Positions 1 to 8,209 of a DNA stretch of 64,000 bases are shown here, piece after piece (position 1 is the stretch's first letter; every line of letters starts with the position of its first letter). The notes under the pieces are model-generated. The model was not told the DNA's origin, ran no database searches, and worked only from the letters and a program-made list of their open reading frames with translations. Position numbers and translations under genes: made by a program. The stretch comes from Nocardia aurantia. GTDB taxonomy: Bacteria; Actinomycetota; Actinomycetes; Mycobacteriales; Mycobacteriaceae. The stretch covers positions 248,001-312,000 of the forward strand of contig NZ_WEGI01000006.1 of assembly GCF_009604425.1 (NCBI RefSeq). The letters are read 5' to 3'.

Positions 1-810
1 GATTATCTCCACGACTTTCTCTACATCGAACTGCTCGAGGCGCTGATCCGGCATCACGGCCGGCCGCTGGGCGGCTGGGATTCGATCCGGCCGAGCTGGT
101 TCGGACGGGTCGACGGCGCGCTGGCGGAGGCGGGCATCGAATTCTCGATATCCGGGCTCGTGCACCAGGGGATCACGGGGGTGCCCACGCAGTCCTACGA
201 GTCGGGGGTCGGCTGTCTGCCCTACGACGAGATCCCCGAGGTCTACGCGCTTCTCGCCGGGCTGCGGCGCGGCGATGTGCCGCTCGACATCATGCGTTAC
301 GTCGCCGACGTGCGCGATTGGCTGAAGCTGTGCCTCGATCAGCACCTGGATCTGGTCTGCGTCGCAGGTGGGCGGGCCGCCGGGCCGCCGCCGCGGGTCC
401 GCCGGCGGCTGTTCCCGGACGAGCGCCCCGCCGGTACCTGGCAGCAACACGTCGACGAGCAGCTGATCTCGAACGGCCCGTTCAGTCACGCGGCGATCTT
501 CGGACTCGACGGCCGGCAATGGGCGGCGAGCGCCGGGTTCTCGGTCACCGCGGGCGAATTCGCCGCACTCGAGGCGCCGCTGGCCGATCCCCGGGTGCCG
601 CTGCCGGACGGCCTCCGGATCGCGGGACAAGTGTATTCCGCCGAATCGCCGGAGCGCGGCCGGATCACCGGTTCGAATCGCATGTGCCATCTCACGATTC
701 AGAAAACGAGCAAGGCCGTCGTGATTCTCCTGGAGGCGAAACGCAAACCACTGGAGGATGCGGGCGAACTCGAGGAGCAACTGATCGATTTCCTCGAAAC
801 CTACGGGTGA
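1..810 (+). CDS. Profilin-domain protein, C-terminal part (5' end outside window)
   Basis: The frame is open from base 1, so the N-terminus is missing; 269 residues are visible. Residues about 146-269 read as a complete profilin domain. It begins TWQQHVDEQL, continues AAIFGLDGRQWAAS and LTIQKTSKAVVILLE, and ends LEEQLIDFLETYG. Plant profilins show SWQTYVDEHL, AAIIGHDGTVWAQS, VTVKKTGQALVIG and an LGDYLIEQG end in the same order. Profilins bind actin and poly-proline in eukaryotes and are not expected in a bacterium. The preceding 145 residues are a separate region that I do not assign. The gene is convergent with the next one, 34 bases away. The domain identity is strong by eye; the function here is unknown. 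Confidence 0.75.
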   Translation, partial: DYLHDFLYIELLEALIRHHGRPLGGWDSIRPSWFGRVDGALAEAGIEFSISGLVHQGITGVPTQSYESGVGCLPYDEIPEVYALLAGLRRGDVPLDIMRYVADVRDWLKLCLDQHLDLVCVAGGRAAGPPPRVRRRLFPDERPAGTWQQHVDEQLISNGPFSHAAIFGLDGRQWAASAGFSVTAGEFAALEAPLADPRVPLPDGLRIAGQVYSAESPERGRITGSNRMCHLTIQKTSKAVVILLEAKRKPLEDAGELEEQLIDFLETYG

Positions 811-844
811 CGCATCGTGGATCGCTGAACCCGATGTACGGAAC

Positions 845-1309
845 TCACCAGCCGTTCGGCAGTACTTTCGGTTTCCGCGTCCACCACCAGGACAGGTCGG
901 CGCCGGCCGCGACTTTCTTGGAATAGCGGGACAATTCGGCTCCCCCGTCGTCCTCCGTCATTTCCCGGAATCGGCCGTCCAGTTCACCGACGACATTCTC
1001 GACTTTACCGCGGAGGCGTGGCGGCATTCGTTCGATGTTCTGCTCGATGCCGTCCCGCACCGCGAGCATGTTCAGATATTCGTGGACCAGGTAGCGATCG
1101 CATGCGGCCCAGTGGTCCGCCATGTCGCGAACGAGCCGATCCCACATGCGCAGCCGGGCGAACACCCCGTGGATCGGGGCCGTCAGGGTGGCGGCGGCCG
1201 ACGGGCCCATCCGGTTCCGCTCGAGCTCGAGACGTTGTGCGTCCAGTACGTCCACCGCCGCGCGTTCCTTCGGGGTCAAACCGGCGAGCAGGTCATCGAG
1301 ATCGGGCAT
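845..1309 (-). CDS. Hypothetical helical protein, 154 aa
   Basis: The ATG at 1309 opens a 154-residue protein beginning MPDLDDLLAGLTPKERAAVD. It is rich in Glu, Arg and Leu, predicted mostly helical, and has no signal peptide or membrane segment. A tryptophan-rich stretch (SWWWTRKPK) lies near the C-terminus. I recognise no family. Codon use matches the surrounding high-GC genes, and the opposite strand offers no better gene. It converges on the profilin-domain gene. The 70 bases to the next minus-strand gene could hold its promoter, since that gene lies upstream of it in transcription order. Confidence 0.6.
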   Translation of the reverse strand: MPDLDDLLAGLTPKERAAVDVLDAQRLELERNRMGPSAAATLTAPIHGVFARLRMWDRLVRDMADHWAACDRYLVHEYLNMLAVRDGIEQNIERMPPRLRGKVENVVGELDGRFREMTEDDGGAELSRYSKKVAAGADLSWWWTRKPKVLPNGW

Positions 1310-1379
1310 CGGACAAGTTTTCTACGCGCGGTCCGGCTACGCCAACTCGTTTCCCGGATCGAACCGGTCCCGGCGCCGC

Positions 1380-1757
1380 TCAGCCGGCCGTCGCCAGGAT
1401 CTCCAGCGCCGCCTCGATCTGCGGCACCGCCGGCGGGCCGAAGCCGTCCACGACCTCGGTCAGGGCGCGCGCCAGGTGCGGTCCGACCGCGGCCGCGGTG
1501 AGCACCTCCTCCGCCAGCACGATCCCGTTGACCAGATGGGCCGCCCGGATGCGCCCGTCCGCGGTGACCTCGTAACGCCAGTCGCCGAGTTGCAGGCGTT
1601 CCGGCGCGGACCGCAACAGCCCGCGCTTGGCCGGCGTCCGGATCGCGCCGGGCACGGCGGCGAACACCGTGAACACCAGCCCGGGCCCGCCGGGACCGTG
1701 CAGCGCCCCCGCGATCACGGCGGCCGCCCGCCCCGGATCGAAACTCGTTGCGGCCAT
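1380..1757 (-). CDS. Conserved small protein, 125 aa, coupled to the YbjQ-type gene
   Basis: The ATG at 1757 lies 3 bases beyond the stop of the upstream YbjQ-type gene, so the two are almost certainly co-transcribed. The product has 125 residues and no signal peptide. A central part with beta character (LQLGDWRYEVTADGRIRAAH) is followed by an Ala-rich helical C-terminus. I do not recognise the family. The spacing suggests it works with the duplicated YbjQ-like protein, but nothing in the sequence gives a biochemical role. Confidence 0.65.
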   Translation of the reverse strand: MAATSFDPGRAAAVIAGALHGPGGPGLVFTVFAAVPGAIRTPAKRGLLRSAPERLQLGDWRYEVTADGRIRAAHLVNGIVLAEEVLTAAAVGPHLARALTEVVDGFGPPAVPQIEAALEILATAG

Positions 1758-1760
1758 GGG

Positions 1761-2558
1761 TCAGTCGCTCATCGGGAGCACGAACTGCGGGGTGATCGTC
1801 TCGGCCTCGCCGGTGCGGCGCACGGCGGTGCCCGCCGCGTAGAACTCGACCGTGTGGTGCCCCCAGGCGTAGCTCTCGATCTGGAAGTGCACGCCGGTCA
1901 CCCCGATGCCGCCGTCCCGCTCGGCCTCGGCCTGCATCCGCGACATCGCCAGCTCGCGCGCCTGATAGTTGCCCTGGGTCCACTGCGGCATCTCGACATT
2001 GGTGCCGATCTGGCGCATCGACTGCATGAAACCCTGTACCGCGACGTGGAATACGCAGTTGCCCATGACGAAGGCCACGGGCGCGAATCCGGAGCGCAGC
2101 AGCGTCACCATGTCCTGACCGGAGAGGTGACTGGTGAACGCCTGGCCGTTGGGCCGCCGGAAGCGTCCCGGTTCGGGGACGTACCGCACCGCGGTGCCGA
2201 CGGCGATGAACTCGAGGTGGTTGGCCTCGCCGCCCACGTGCCGCCACTGCAACCGCACCCCGACGATGCCGTCGGCGCGCAACGCGTCGGCTTCGGCCTG
2301 CATGCGCGCCATGGCATTCCAGCGCGCGCGATAGGTGGCCTCGGTGAGCACCTGCAGTTCGGCCTGCTGCCGCAGACCGGCGAACTGGAAGCCGACGTGG
2401 TACACGGACACGCCCATGACCAGGTCGATCGGCTCGAACTCCGCGCCGTGCAGCAGCGCGAACTCGTTGACCGACAGGTCGGAGGTGAAGATCCGCCCGG
2501 CATGGGACAGCCGCTCGTTCGCGGCCGGTTCCAGCGGCGGTTCGGAATTCGGTTGCAC
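1761..2558 (-). CDS. YbjQ/DUF74-type heavy-metal-binding-domain protein with two copies
   Basis: 265 residues contain two tandem copies of the YbjQ-like fold, at about 25-135 and 140-260. Both copies carry the same landmarks: LSVNEFALLHGAEFEP versus LSGQDMVTLLRSGFAP, then MGVSVYHVGFQ versus MGNCVFHVAVQ, then RMQAEA, GIVGVRLQW versus GIGVTGVHFQ, and EFIAVGTAV versus EFYAAGTAV. YbjQ proteins form pentameric rings and are annotated as heavy-metal binding, with no proven reaction. The duplication implies a different assembly. It is the first gene of a two-gene unit with the 125-aa protein and is separated from the TetR gene by 77 bases. Confidence 0.8.
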   Translation of the reverse strand: MQPNSEPPLEPAANERLSHAGRIFTSDLSVNEFALLHGAEFEPIDLVMGVSVYHVGFQFAGLRQQAELQVLTEATYRARWNAMARMQAEADALRADGIVGVRLQWRHVGGEANHLEFIAVGTAVRYVPEPGRFRRPNGQAFTSHLSGQDMVTLLRSGFAPVAFVMGNCVFHVAVQGFMQSMRQIGTNVEMPQWTQGNYQARELAMSRMQAEAERDGGIGVTGVHFQIESYAWGHHTVEFYAAGTAVRRTGEAETITPQFVLPMSD

Positions 2559-2635
2559 GGTTCACACCTCTCGCAGCAGCGCCACCGCAACTGTACGGCG
2601 CGTCGCTGAGAGCGTGGCCGGATTTCGAACGGGCC

Positions 2636-3289
2636 CTACGCCTGTCTGGCCGCGAAACCGTCCAGCAGACAGCTCAGGGTGTATTCGACGTTGTCGTGCA
2701 GCACGTCCGGATCGTGCGCGTGGAACCATCGGGCGAAGGCCCGGTGCCGCCCGTTCGCCAGCATGGCGTCCAGCAGCGGGCCGGCGGTCGATTTCAGCTC
2801 GGCGTCGGTCGGGTTGCCGATGCGGCTGCGCATCGCGTGTTCCTCCGCGACTTGCAGTGCGGCGCCGAAGATGTGGCCGTCGACGGCCGCGGTGATCCGG
2901 CTCGCCATGTCCGGAGAGACCCCGCCGCGCTCCAGCACGTCGAATCGGAAGTCGAAGTAGCGCAGCGCGTTCGGCCCGAACGGCGGGCGGGTGTGGATCA
3001 GTTTGCCGAACCACAGGTGACCGGTGACGGCCCGCCAGGTCGCGAGCGCGAGCGTCTCGACATCCGTCCGCCACCGCCCCGACGGCTCCGGCAGCGCGAT
3101 CTCGCCGTAGACCGCGTCGAGCATGAGGTCCACCAGGCCGTCCTTGCTGCCGACGTACCGGTACAGCGCCATCGGTGTCCGCGCCCCCACCTCGGTGGCC
3201 ACCCGTCGCATGGTGATCGCGTCCGCGCCCTCGGCGTCCGCGATCGCCAGCGCCGCGTCGAGGATCTTCTGCCGGCTCAACGTGGTCAT
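2636..3289 (-). CDS. TetR/AcrR-family repressor divergent from an FAD monooxygenase
   Basis: An N-terminal HTH covers residues about 3-50 (ILDAALAIADAEGADAITMR, then VGARTPMALYRYVGSKDGL), followed by a TetR_C_1-like ligand-binding domain. ATG 3289 is the only ATG/GTG/TTG that fits, but the open frame runs about 35 codons further upstream. It encodes a plausible TetR lead-in (LIWTLPEPPGRA) directly before the annotated Met. The N-terminus may therefore be longer and use a non-standard start, or a start codon has been lost. It is divergent from the monooxygenase. The perfect inverted repeat at 3390-3430 is the obvious operator for autorepression and control of its neighbour; the ligand is probably an aromatic or polyketide compound. 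Confidence 0.85.
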   Translation of the reverse strand: MTTLSRQKILDAALAIADAEGADAITMRRVATEVGARTPMALYRYVGSKDGLVDLMLDAVYGEIALPEPSGRWRTDVETLALATWRAVTGHLWFGKLIHTRPPFGPNALRYFDFRFDVLERGGVSPDMASRITAAVDGHIFGAALQVAEEHAMRSRIGNPTDAELKSTAGPLLDAMLANGRHRAFARWFHAHDPDVLHDNVEYTLSCLLDGFAARQA

Positions 3290-3389
3290 GGCCCGGCCGG
3301 GCGGTTCCGGCAGGGTCCAGATCAGTGCGCCGGGCGCGTCGTCGGTGGCGATGAAGGACTCCTCGTCGTCGGGTTGCTCGATACCAGCA

Positions 3390-3430
3390 GTGAGTGTACA
3401 ACGTTCTCATGGAAAACGTTGTACACTCAC
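3390..3430. promoter_or_regulatory. Perfect 16-bp inverted repeat, TetR operator over the start codon
   Basis: Left arm 3390-3405 (GTGAGTGTACAACGTT) and right arm 3415-3430 are exact reverse complements separated by 9 bases. The monooxygenase ATG (3409-3411) sits inside the spacer. A possible -35 (TTGCTC, 3374-3379) lies 17 bases before a weak -10 (TACAAC, 3397-3402), which would give a leaderless message starting at about 3409. A repressor bound here would cover the -10, the start point and the start codon together. Confidence 0.85.
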
Positions 3431-4932
3431 CTGAGGTGCTGATCGCCGGAGGCGGCCTGGCGGGCCTGTCCGCTGCGCTTTTCCTTGCCCACCAAGGGGT
3501 TCCGGCGATGCTCGTGGAGCGGCACCCGGGCACCTCACCGCAGCCGAAGGCCCGGCGGATCAACATCCGCACGATGGAACTGTTCCGGCAGATCGGGATC
3601 GACGAGGCCGTGCACGCGGCGGGCGGCACCCTGGCCGGTCACTACCGGATGGCCGCCGGGCGCACACTGGCCGAGGCGGAGCTCCTGGAGTTCACCCTGC
3701 CGGGCGGCACACCCGACTGGGACGCGATCACCCCGGCCACCGCCTGCCTGTGCGCCCAGGACCTGCTCGAGCCGGTGCTGCGCGGCATCGCCGAAGAACG
3801 CGGCGTCGACGTGCGTTTCGGCACGGAACTGCTCGCCCTGACCGAATCGGACGACGCCGTCAGCGCCACCCTGCGCGGCCCGGACGGTGAAACCGTCACG
3901 GTCACAACCCCGTACGTCATCGCCGCCGACGGTGCGCACAGCCCGATCCGCCGGCAACTCGGCATCACCCGCTCCGGTCGCGGCACCCTCGGCAGCGCGG
4001 TGAACGTCTACTTCGCCGCCGATCTGCGAAACCTGGTGCGGGACAAGCCGTTCAACCTGTGCCAGATCGAACATCCGCACGCCACCGGCGCATTCGCGAG
4101 TATCGACGGCGAACGGCGCTGGATCTACACCACCGCGGCGGGCGATCCCGGTCGTGACTGGGCCGCGACGGTCCGCACCGCCATCGGGAGCCCCGATCCC
4201 GAGATCGAGATCCTCAGTGTATTGGCCTGGGAGCCGGGCATGTTCGTCGCCGACCGATTCTCCCGGGGCCGGATCTTCCTGATCGGCGACGCGGCGCACG
4301 TGATGCCGCCCTACGCCGCCGCCGGCGCGAACACCGGAATCCAGGACGCGCACAACCTCGCCTGGAAACTGGCCATGGTCCGATCGGGCCAGGCCCCGCC
4401 GGTCCTGCTGGACAGCTATCACGCCGAACGGCATCCGGCCGGCTGGTTCACCGCCGACCAGTCCAGTATCCGCACCGGCAATCTGCGCGATATGCATTCG
4501 GCGTCCACCGACGGCACCCCGCTCGCCGATCCGCTCGCCCTGATCCTCGGATATCAGTATCCGGCAGGCGCTTTCGTCCCCGACGGCACGACCGCCGCCA
4601 CGGACCGCCTGGATCTCACGGCCCAGCCCGGTACCCGCCTGCCGCACGTCCGGACCGGCGACGGCCGGTCCACCCTCGACCTGATCGGCACCGGATACAC
4701 CGTCCTCGCCGGCCCGGCCGCGGCGCTACCCGATACGGCAGACGTTCCGGTGCACCACATCTCGCAACCGGACCGCCTCGGGATCACCGCCACCGGGGCG
4801 GTCCTGGTCCGGCCCGATCAGATCGTGGCTTGGCGTGAGCCGGCCACCCCCGACGGGATCATCCGGCTGCCGGACCTCGACACACAGCTGCGGCACATTC
4901 CGCCGATCAGGACGACCGGGCCGGCGAATTGA
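3409..4932 (+). CDS. FAD-dependent aromatic monooxygenase (PHBH class)
   Basis: 507 residues with the three flavoprotein hydroxylase signatures. The dinucleotide fold (IAGGGLAGLSAALFLAHQG) is near the N-terminus. The DG motif (VIAADGAHSPIRRQLG) is at about 165-180. The GD motif (GRIFLIGDAAHVMPPYA, then GANTGIQDAHNLAWK) is at about 285-325. It belongs with NAD(P)H-dependent hydroxylases that act on aromatic or polyketide substrates. I chose ATG 3409 over GTG 3394 because the flavin motif normally begins about 10 residues from the start. The gene is divergent from the TetR gene and shares its operator, so it is likely induced by its own substrate. Confidence 0.88.
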   Translation: MENVVHSPEVLIAGGGLAGLSAALFLAHQGVPAMLVERHPGTSPQPKARRINIRTMELFRQIGIDEAVHAAGGTLAGHYRMAAGRTLAEAELLEFTLPGGTPDWDAITPATACLCAQDLLEPVLRGIAEERGVDVRFGTELLALTESDDAVSATLRGPDGETVTVTTPYVIAADGAHSPIRRQLGITRSGRGTLGSAVNVYFAADLRNLVRDKPFNLCQIEHPHATGAFASIDGERRWIYTTAAGDPGRDWAATVRTAIGSPDPEIEILSVLAWEPGMFVADRFSRGRIFLIGDAAHVMPPYAAAGANTGIQDAHNLAWKLAMVRSGQAPPVLLDSYHAERHPAGWFTADQSSIRTGNLRDMHSASTDGTPLADPLALILGYQYPAGAFVPDGTTAATDRLDLTAQPGTRLPHVRTGDGRSTLDLIGTGYTVLAGPAAALPDTADVPVHHISQPDRLGITATGAVLVRPDQIVAWREPATPDGIIRLPDLDTQLRHIPPIRTTGPAN

Positions 4933-5095
4933 ACCTGTTGGTGTAGAACTTGCTCGGATCGAGCGGGCCGTGGATCGCGCCGGTGTCGCGCAGCCGGCTC
5001 CCCCACCGGGCGAAGTCCTGATCGGAGATGACGCCGAATTTCGCGGACAGCGGCAGGGCCGGCGCGGCGAGCGGCGGCCGCGGCCGGCGTTGTGT
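4907..5095 (-). pseudogene. C-terminal relic of an ABC-transporter substrate-binding protein (SsuA/NMT1-like)
   Basis: A minus-strand frame bounded by stops at 5096-5098 and 4907-4909 has no start codon but reads like the last 45 residues of a NitT/TauT-type binding protein. It shows LSAKFGVISDQDFARWGSRL, then DTGAIHGPLDPSKFYTNRFN, ending shortly after. The rest of the gene is absent: upstream is only the SDR promoter region. The match is to a remembered family pattern, not to a database hit. It overlaps the 3' end of the monooxygenase by 26 bases. Confidence 0.5.
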
Positions 5096-5206
5096 TCAGC
5101 GTGATCGCAACCCCACGACAGCGAGTTCCGGTGTGGCCACGCGGAGTTCGGATCAGCCGGAGCGGGATGGGTCACCGCGGGCGGGCTGCTTGTTAGCGTC
5201 GACGGC

Positions 5207-6004
5207 GTGAATCTGGATCTGGACGGGAAGCGCGCGATCGTGACCGGCGGCAGCCGGGGTATCGGGCTGGCCGTGGCGCGCGGGCTGGCGGCCGAGGGCG
5301 TCGACGTGGTGATCGCGGCGCGATCCGCCGAACCGCTCGCGGCGGCGGCGCGGGCGGTGACCGCGGAATCGGGCCGCCGGGTGCTCGGCATCGCGACCGA
5401 TACCGGTGACGACGAGCAGGTGCGGCGGTTGGTGGAGCGGACCGTCGCCGAACTCGGCGGCGTCGACATCCTGGTCAATTCGGCGGCGACGCCGTGGAGC
5501 GCGGGCGCGAGCACCGATCTGGCGGCGACCGCCGACGACATCGTCCGCCGGGAGGTGGAGATCAAGGTGCTCGGTTATCTGCGCACCGCGCGAGCGGTCG
5601 CGCCGCATCTGGTCGCGCAGGGCTGGGGCCGCATCGTCAATATCAGCGGACTCGGTGCCCGGCAGGCGAATTCGATCGCGCAGACCATCCGCAACGTCAG
5701 TGTGTCGGCGTTGACCAAGAATCTCGCGGACGAACTCGGCCCGCACGGAGTCAACGTGACCGTGGTGCATCCCGGCCTGACCCGCACCGAACGCCTCGCC
5801 GAACGACTGGCCGCGCAGTCGGCCCGGTCCGGGAAATCCGTCTCCGAACTGGAAACCGAGGCGGCCCGCAACTCACTGCGCCGGGTGATCGATGCCGAGG
5901 ACGTCGCGAATGTCGTGACCTTCCTGGCCTCGCCGCGCAGCGTCGCGATCACCGGCGACGCGATCGCCGCCGGCGGTGGCGTCCCCGGGCCGGTGTACTA
6001 CTGA
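5207..6004 (+). CDS. SDR-family oxidoreductase lacking the YxxxK catalytic pair
   Basis: 265 residues with a classical Rossmann core: TGGSRGIGLAVARGLA at 13-28, a DILVNSAA motif near 90, the catalytic-Ser strand IVNISGLGARQ near 145, and the C-terminal GDAIAAGGG. Where a Tyr-x-x-x-Lys should follow, the sequence is Q-T-I-R-N (aligned on ALTKNLADELG), so both general-base residues are missing. It may use other residues or be an altered SDR branch. GTG 5207 is preceded 7 bases upstream by TAGCGT, a TANNNT -10 box, so the message is probably leaderless. It overlaps the convergent desaturase by 7 bases. Confidence 0.85.
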   Translation: MNLDLDGKRAIVTGGSRGIGLAVARGLAAEGVDVVIAARSAEPLAAAARAVTAESGRRVLGIATDTGDDEQVRRLVERTVAELGGVDILVNSAATPWSAGASTDLAATADDIVRREVEIKVLGYLRTARAVAPHLVAQGWGRIVNISGLGARQANSIAQTIRNVSVSALTKNLADELGPHGVNVTVVHPGLTRTERLAERLAAQSARSGKSVSELETEAARNSLRRVIDAEDVANVVTFLASPRSVAITGDAIAAGGGVPGPVYY

Positions 6005-7023
6005 CCCCGGGCGGCCCGGCTGACGGTGTCGAGGTAGCGCAGGGCGTCGGAATAGGAGTCGAGCAGGCCGGTCTCGCGGTAGGGCACGCCCTGTTCCGCG
6101 CAGAACTGCTGCACGAGCGGCCGGGCCAGGCGCAGATTGGGCCGGGGCATGGACGGGAACAGGTGGTGCTCGATCTGGTAGTTCAGCCCGCCCAGCGCCG
6201 CGTCGGTCACCGGGCCGCCCTTCACATTTCGTGAGGTGAGCACCTGGCGGCGGAGGAAGTCGGTGGCGTCGCCGGCCGAGAGAATCTCCATCCCTTTGTG
6301 ATTCGGCGCGAAGGTGCAGCCCATGTAGAGGCCGAAGACGCCCTGCTGCACCACGATGAACACCAGCGCCTTCACCGGGGACAGGACGAGGAACACCAGG
6401 CCCAGATACAGGACGGCGTGCGCGAGCAGCAGCGCCGCCTCCGCGGCCCGGTGCCGAAGCGGCCAGCTCAGCAGCGCCCGCACGCTCGCACCGTGCAGGC
6501 TGAAGCCCTCGAGCAGCAGCAGCGGGAAGAACAGCCACGCCTGGTAGCGGAAGATCAGCCGGCGGAAACTCCGGTCGGCCCGGGCGCGTTCGCTGGAATG
6601 GGCCAGCACGCCCATGATGTCCGGATCCTCACCCTCGGTGTTCGGGTGGGCATGGTGGCGATTGTGATTGCTGGTCCACCAGCCGATGCTCACGCCGATG
6701 GCCAGATTGCCCGCGATCGCCCCGTACAGGTGATTGGCCCGCCGCGTGGCGAAGATCTGCCGGTGACCGGCATCGTGGCCCAGGAACGCGAACTGAGGGA
6801 ACACCATGCCCAGGAACACCGCGACGGCGAGCTGCCACCACGAGTCGCCGAGCAGCACGAAGACCGTCCAGCCACCGAGGAGCGCGGCCGCCACCAGCGC
6901 CGTCCGCCAGGCGTAGAACCGCAACCGCCGATTCAGCAGACCCGCCTGGCGCACCCGCCTCATCAGTACGGCGTATTCGCTGCCACGCGGAGCCACCGCG
7001 CTGTCCATCGTCACGGACTGCAT
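5998..7023 (-). CDS. Membrane fatty acid desaturase (front-end/linoleoyl-CoA type)
   Basis: 341 residues with the three di-iron histidine boxes: GHDAGHRQ near 85, NHNRHHAHPN near 122, and QIEHHLFPSMPRPN near 285. The Q-x-x-H-H third box is typical of delta-5/6 front-end desaturases, although no cytochrome b5 domain is fused. Hydrophobic segments at about 40-75, 160-180 and 190-225 fit four membrane passes. It would introduce a double bond into a membrane acyl-CoA or acyl-lipid using O2 and a separate ferredoxin-type donor. No electron-transfer gene is adjacent. About 160 bases without a gene separate it from the MerR gene upstream. Confidence 0.9.
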   Translation of the reverse strand: MQSVTMDSAVAPRGSEYAVLMRRVRQAGLLNRRLRFYAWRTALVAAALLGGWTVFVLLGDSWWQLAVAVFLGMVFPQFAFLGHDAGHRQIFATRRANHLYGAIAGNLAIGVSIGWWTSNHNRHHAHPNTEGEDPDIMGVLAHSSERARADRSFRRLIFRYQAWLFFPLLLLEGFSLHGASVRALLSWPLRHRAAEAALLLAHAVLYLGLVFLVLSPVKALVFIVVQQGVFGLYMGCTFAPNHKGMEILSAGDATDFLRRQVLTSRNVKGGPVTDAALGGLNYQIEHHLFPSMPRPNLRLARPLVQQFCAEQGVPYRETGLLDSYSDALRYLDTVSRAARGQ

Positions 7024-7186
7024 TCGCCTGCCTCACTGGCCGTAGGGGCTTTCATCATTGCCGGTTGCGCCCGGGCCGGTGTCCCCGGGTCCGGTGAATC
7101 ACGACCAGAGTGCGACGAGCAGGCCGCGGGCCGGTGAACGGACGTGCCGTCCGGCCGTACATCTATGTGACGAATCGACTCGGCGT

Positions 7187-8209
7187 TCACCCGGACCGCT
7201 CGTCCGGACGATCCTCCAGCGCCGCGGCGAGAGCGGCGGCGAGCAGGGCCACCGGCCGTTCGTCGTCGCGCGCCAAACGCCGCAGGGTGTTCAACGCGAT
7301 GGTACCGGGCAGCTCGGCCAGCGCCTGGGTGAGTCGCATCCGAACTGCCGAATCCGTTGGATGCGAGGCGAATTCGTCGTCCAGCGCGGAGAGGATCCGG
7401 CCCGCCCACATCGGATCCCGGGCCAGCGCGCCGAGCAGTTCGGCCGCCTCCACGTCGTTCGGGCCCTCGACCACCGTGGCGACCAGGGCCGGCACCGCGC
7501 GGGTCACGCCCCGGGCGCCCAAGGCCAGGGCGGCGCCGCGGCGGACCGCGGGGTCGGAATCGGCGAGCGCGTCGCCGAGCACGGCCGTGGTCTCGTCGCC
7601 GGGCACCTCGGCCAGGGCCAGCACCGCGCGGCGGCGGACGCCGGGATCCGGGGCCGACAGCCCGGCGGCGAGGCTCGCGACACCCTCGCCACCGGCGCGG
7701 GCCAGTGCCCAGCGCAGCGCGCCGGCGACATTCGGATCCGCCTCGGTGAGGGCCGCCTCGGCCAGCAGTTCGGCGGGCACGGTCACCGGTTCGGCCGCGG
7801 CCAGCACGGCCTGCTGCCGCCGCCCGGGACTGTCGGAACCCAGCCCGTGCAGCAGGTCCACCACACGCGCCACATCCGGCCAGCCGGCCGGATCGGCCGC
7901 GCCGACCGCGCGCAACCGGTCCAGCAGTTCCTGTTCCCGGCTCAGCCGCTGCTCGCTCTCGCGGATGAGGTCGCCGACCAGATCGGCCGGGGCGAATTCG
8001 GGATCGTCGAGGGCCCGCCCGATCTGCCGCAGCGACAGACCGAGCGATCGGAGCCCTTCCACGTAGAAGATCCGCCGGATGTCCGCCGGCGAGTACTCCC
8101 GATACCCGCCGACCGTGCGACCGGTCGGCCGCACCAGCCCGAGCGATTCGTAATGCCGCAGCATCCGGGCGCTCACACCCGAGCGGCGGGCGGCCTCACC
8201 GATCAGCAC
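7187..8209 (-). CDS. MerR-family regulator fused to HEAT repeats
   Basis: The start is the GTG at 8209, which overlaps the stop of the upstream HEAT gene (GTGCTGA). Residues 1-70 are a MerR DNA-binding domain (LIGEAARRSGVSARMLRHYE, then GGYREYSPADIRRI and LRSLGLSLRQIG), followed by the coiled coil typical of MerR dimers. Residues about 120-335 are HEAT/PBS-lyase-type helical repeats such as DPGVRRRAVLALAEVPGDE and DPAVRRGAALALGARG. The repeats take the place of the usual small-molecule domain, so activity may be set by a protein partner. The translationally coupled HEAT protein is the obvious candidate. The pair should be autoregulated from the promoter at 8886-8916. Confidence 0.85.
   Translation of the reverse strand: MLIGEAARRSGVSARMLRHYESLGLVRPTGRTVGGYREYSPADIRRIFYVEGLRSLGLSLRQIGRALDDPEFAPADLVGDLIRESEQRLSREQELLDRLRAVGAADPAGWPDVARVVDLLHGLGSDSPGRRQQAVLAAAEPVTVPAELLAEAALTEADPNVAGALRWALARAGGEGVASLAAGLSAPDPGVRRRAVLALAEVPGDETTAVLGDALADSDPAVRRGAALALGARGVTRAVPALVATVVEGPNDVEAAELLGALARDPMWAGRILSALDDEFASHPTDSAVRMRLTQALAELPGTIALNTLRRLARDDERPVALLAAALAAALEDRPDERSG

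Noticed and set aside
3394..3408. GTG start five codons upstream for the FAD monooxygenase
   Set aside because: It lies inside the left arm of the operator and would put extra residues before the flavin motif; ATG 3409 fits the leaderless promoter better.
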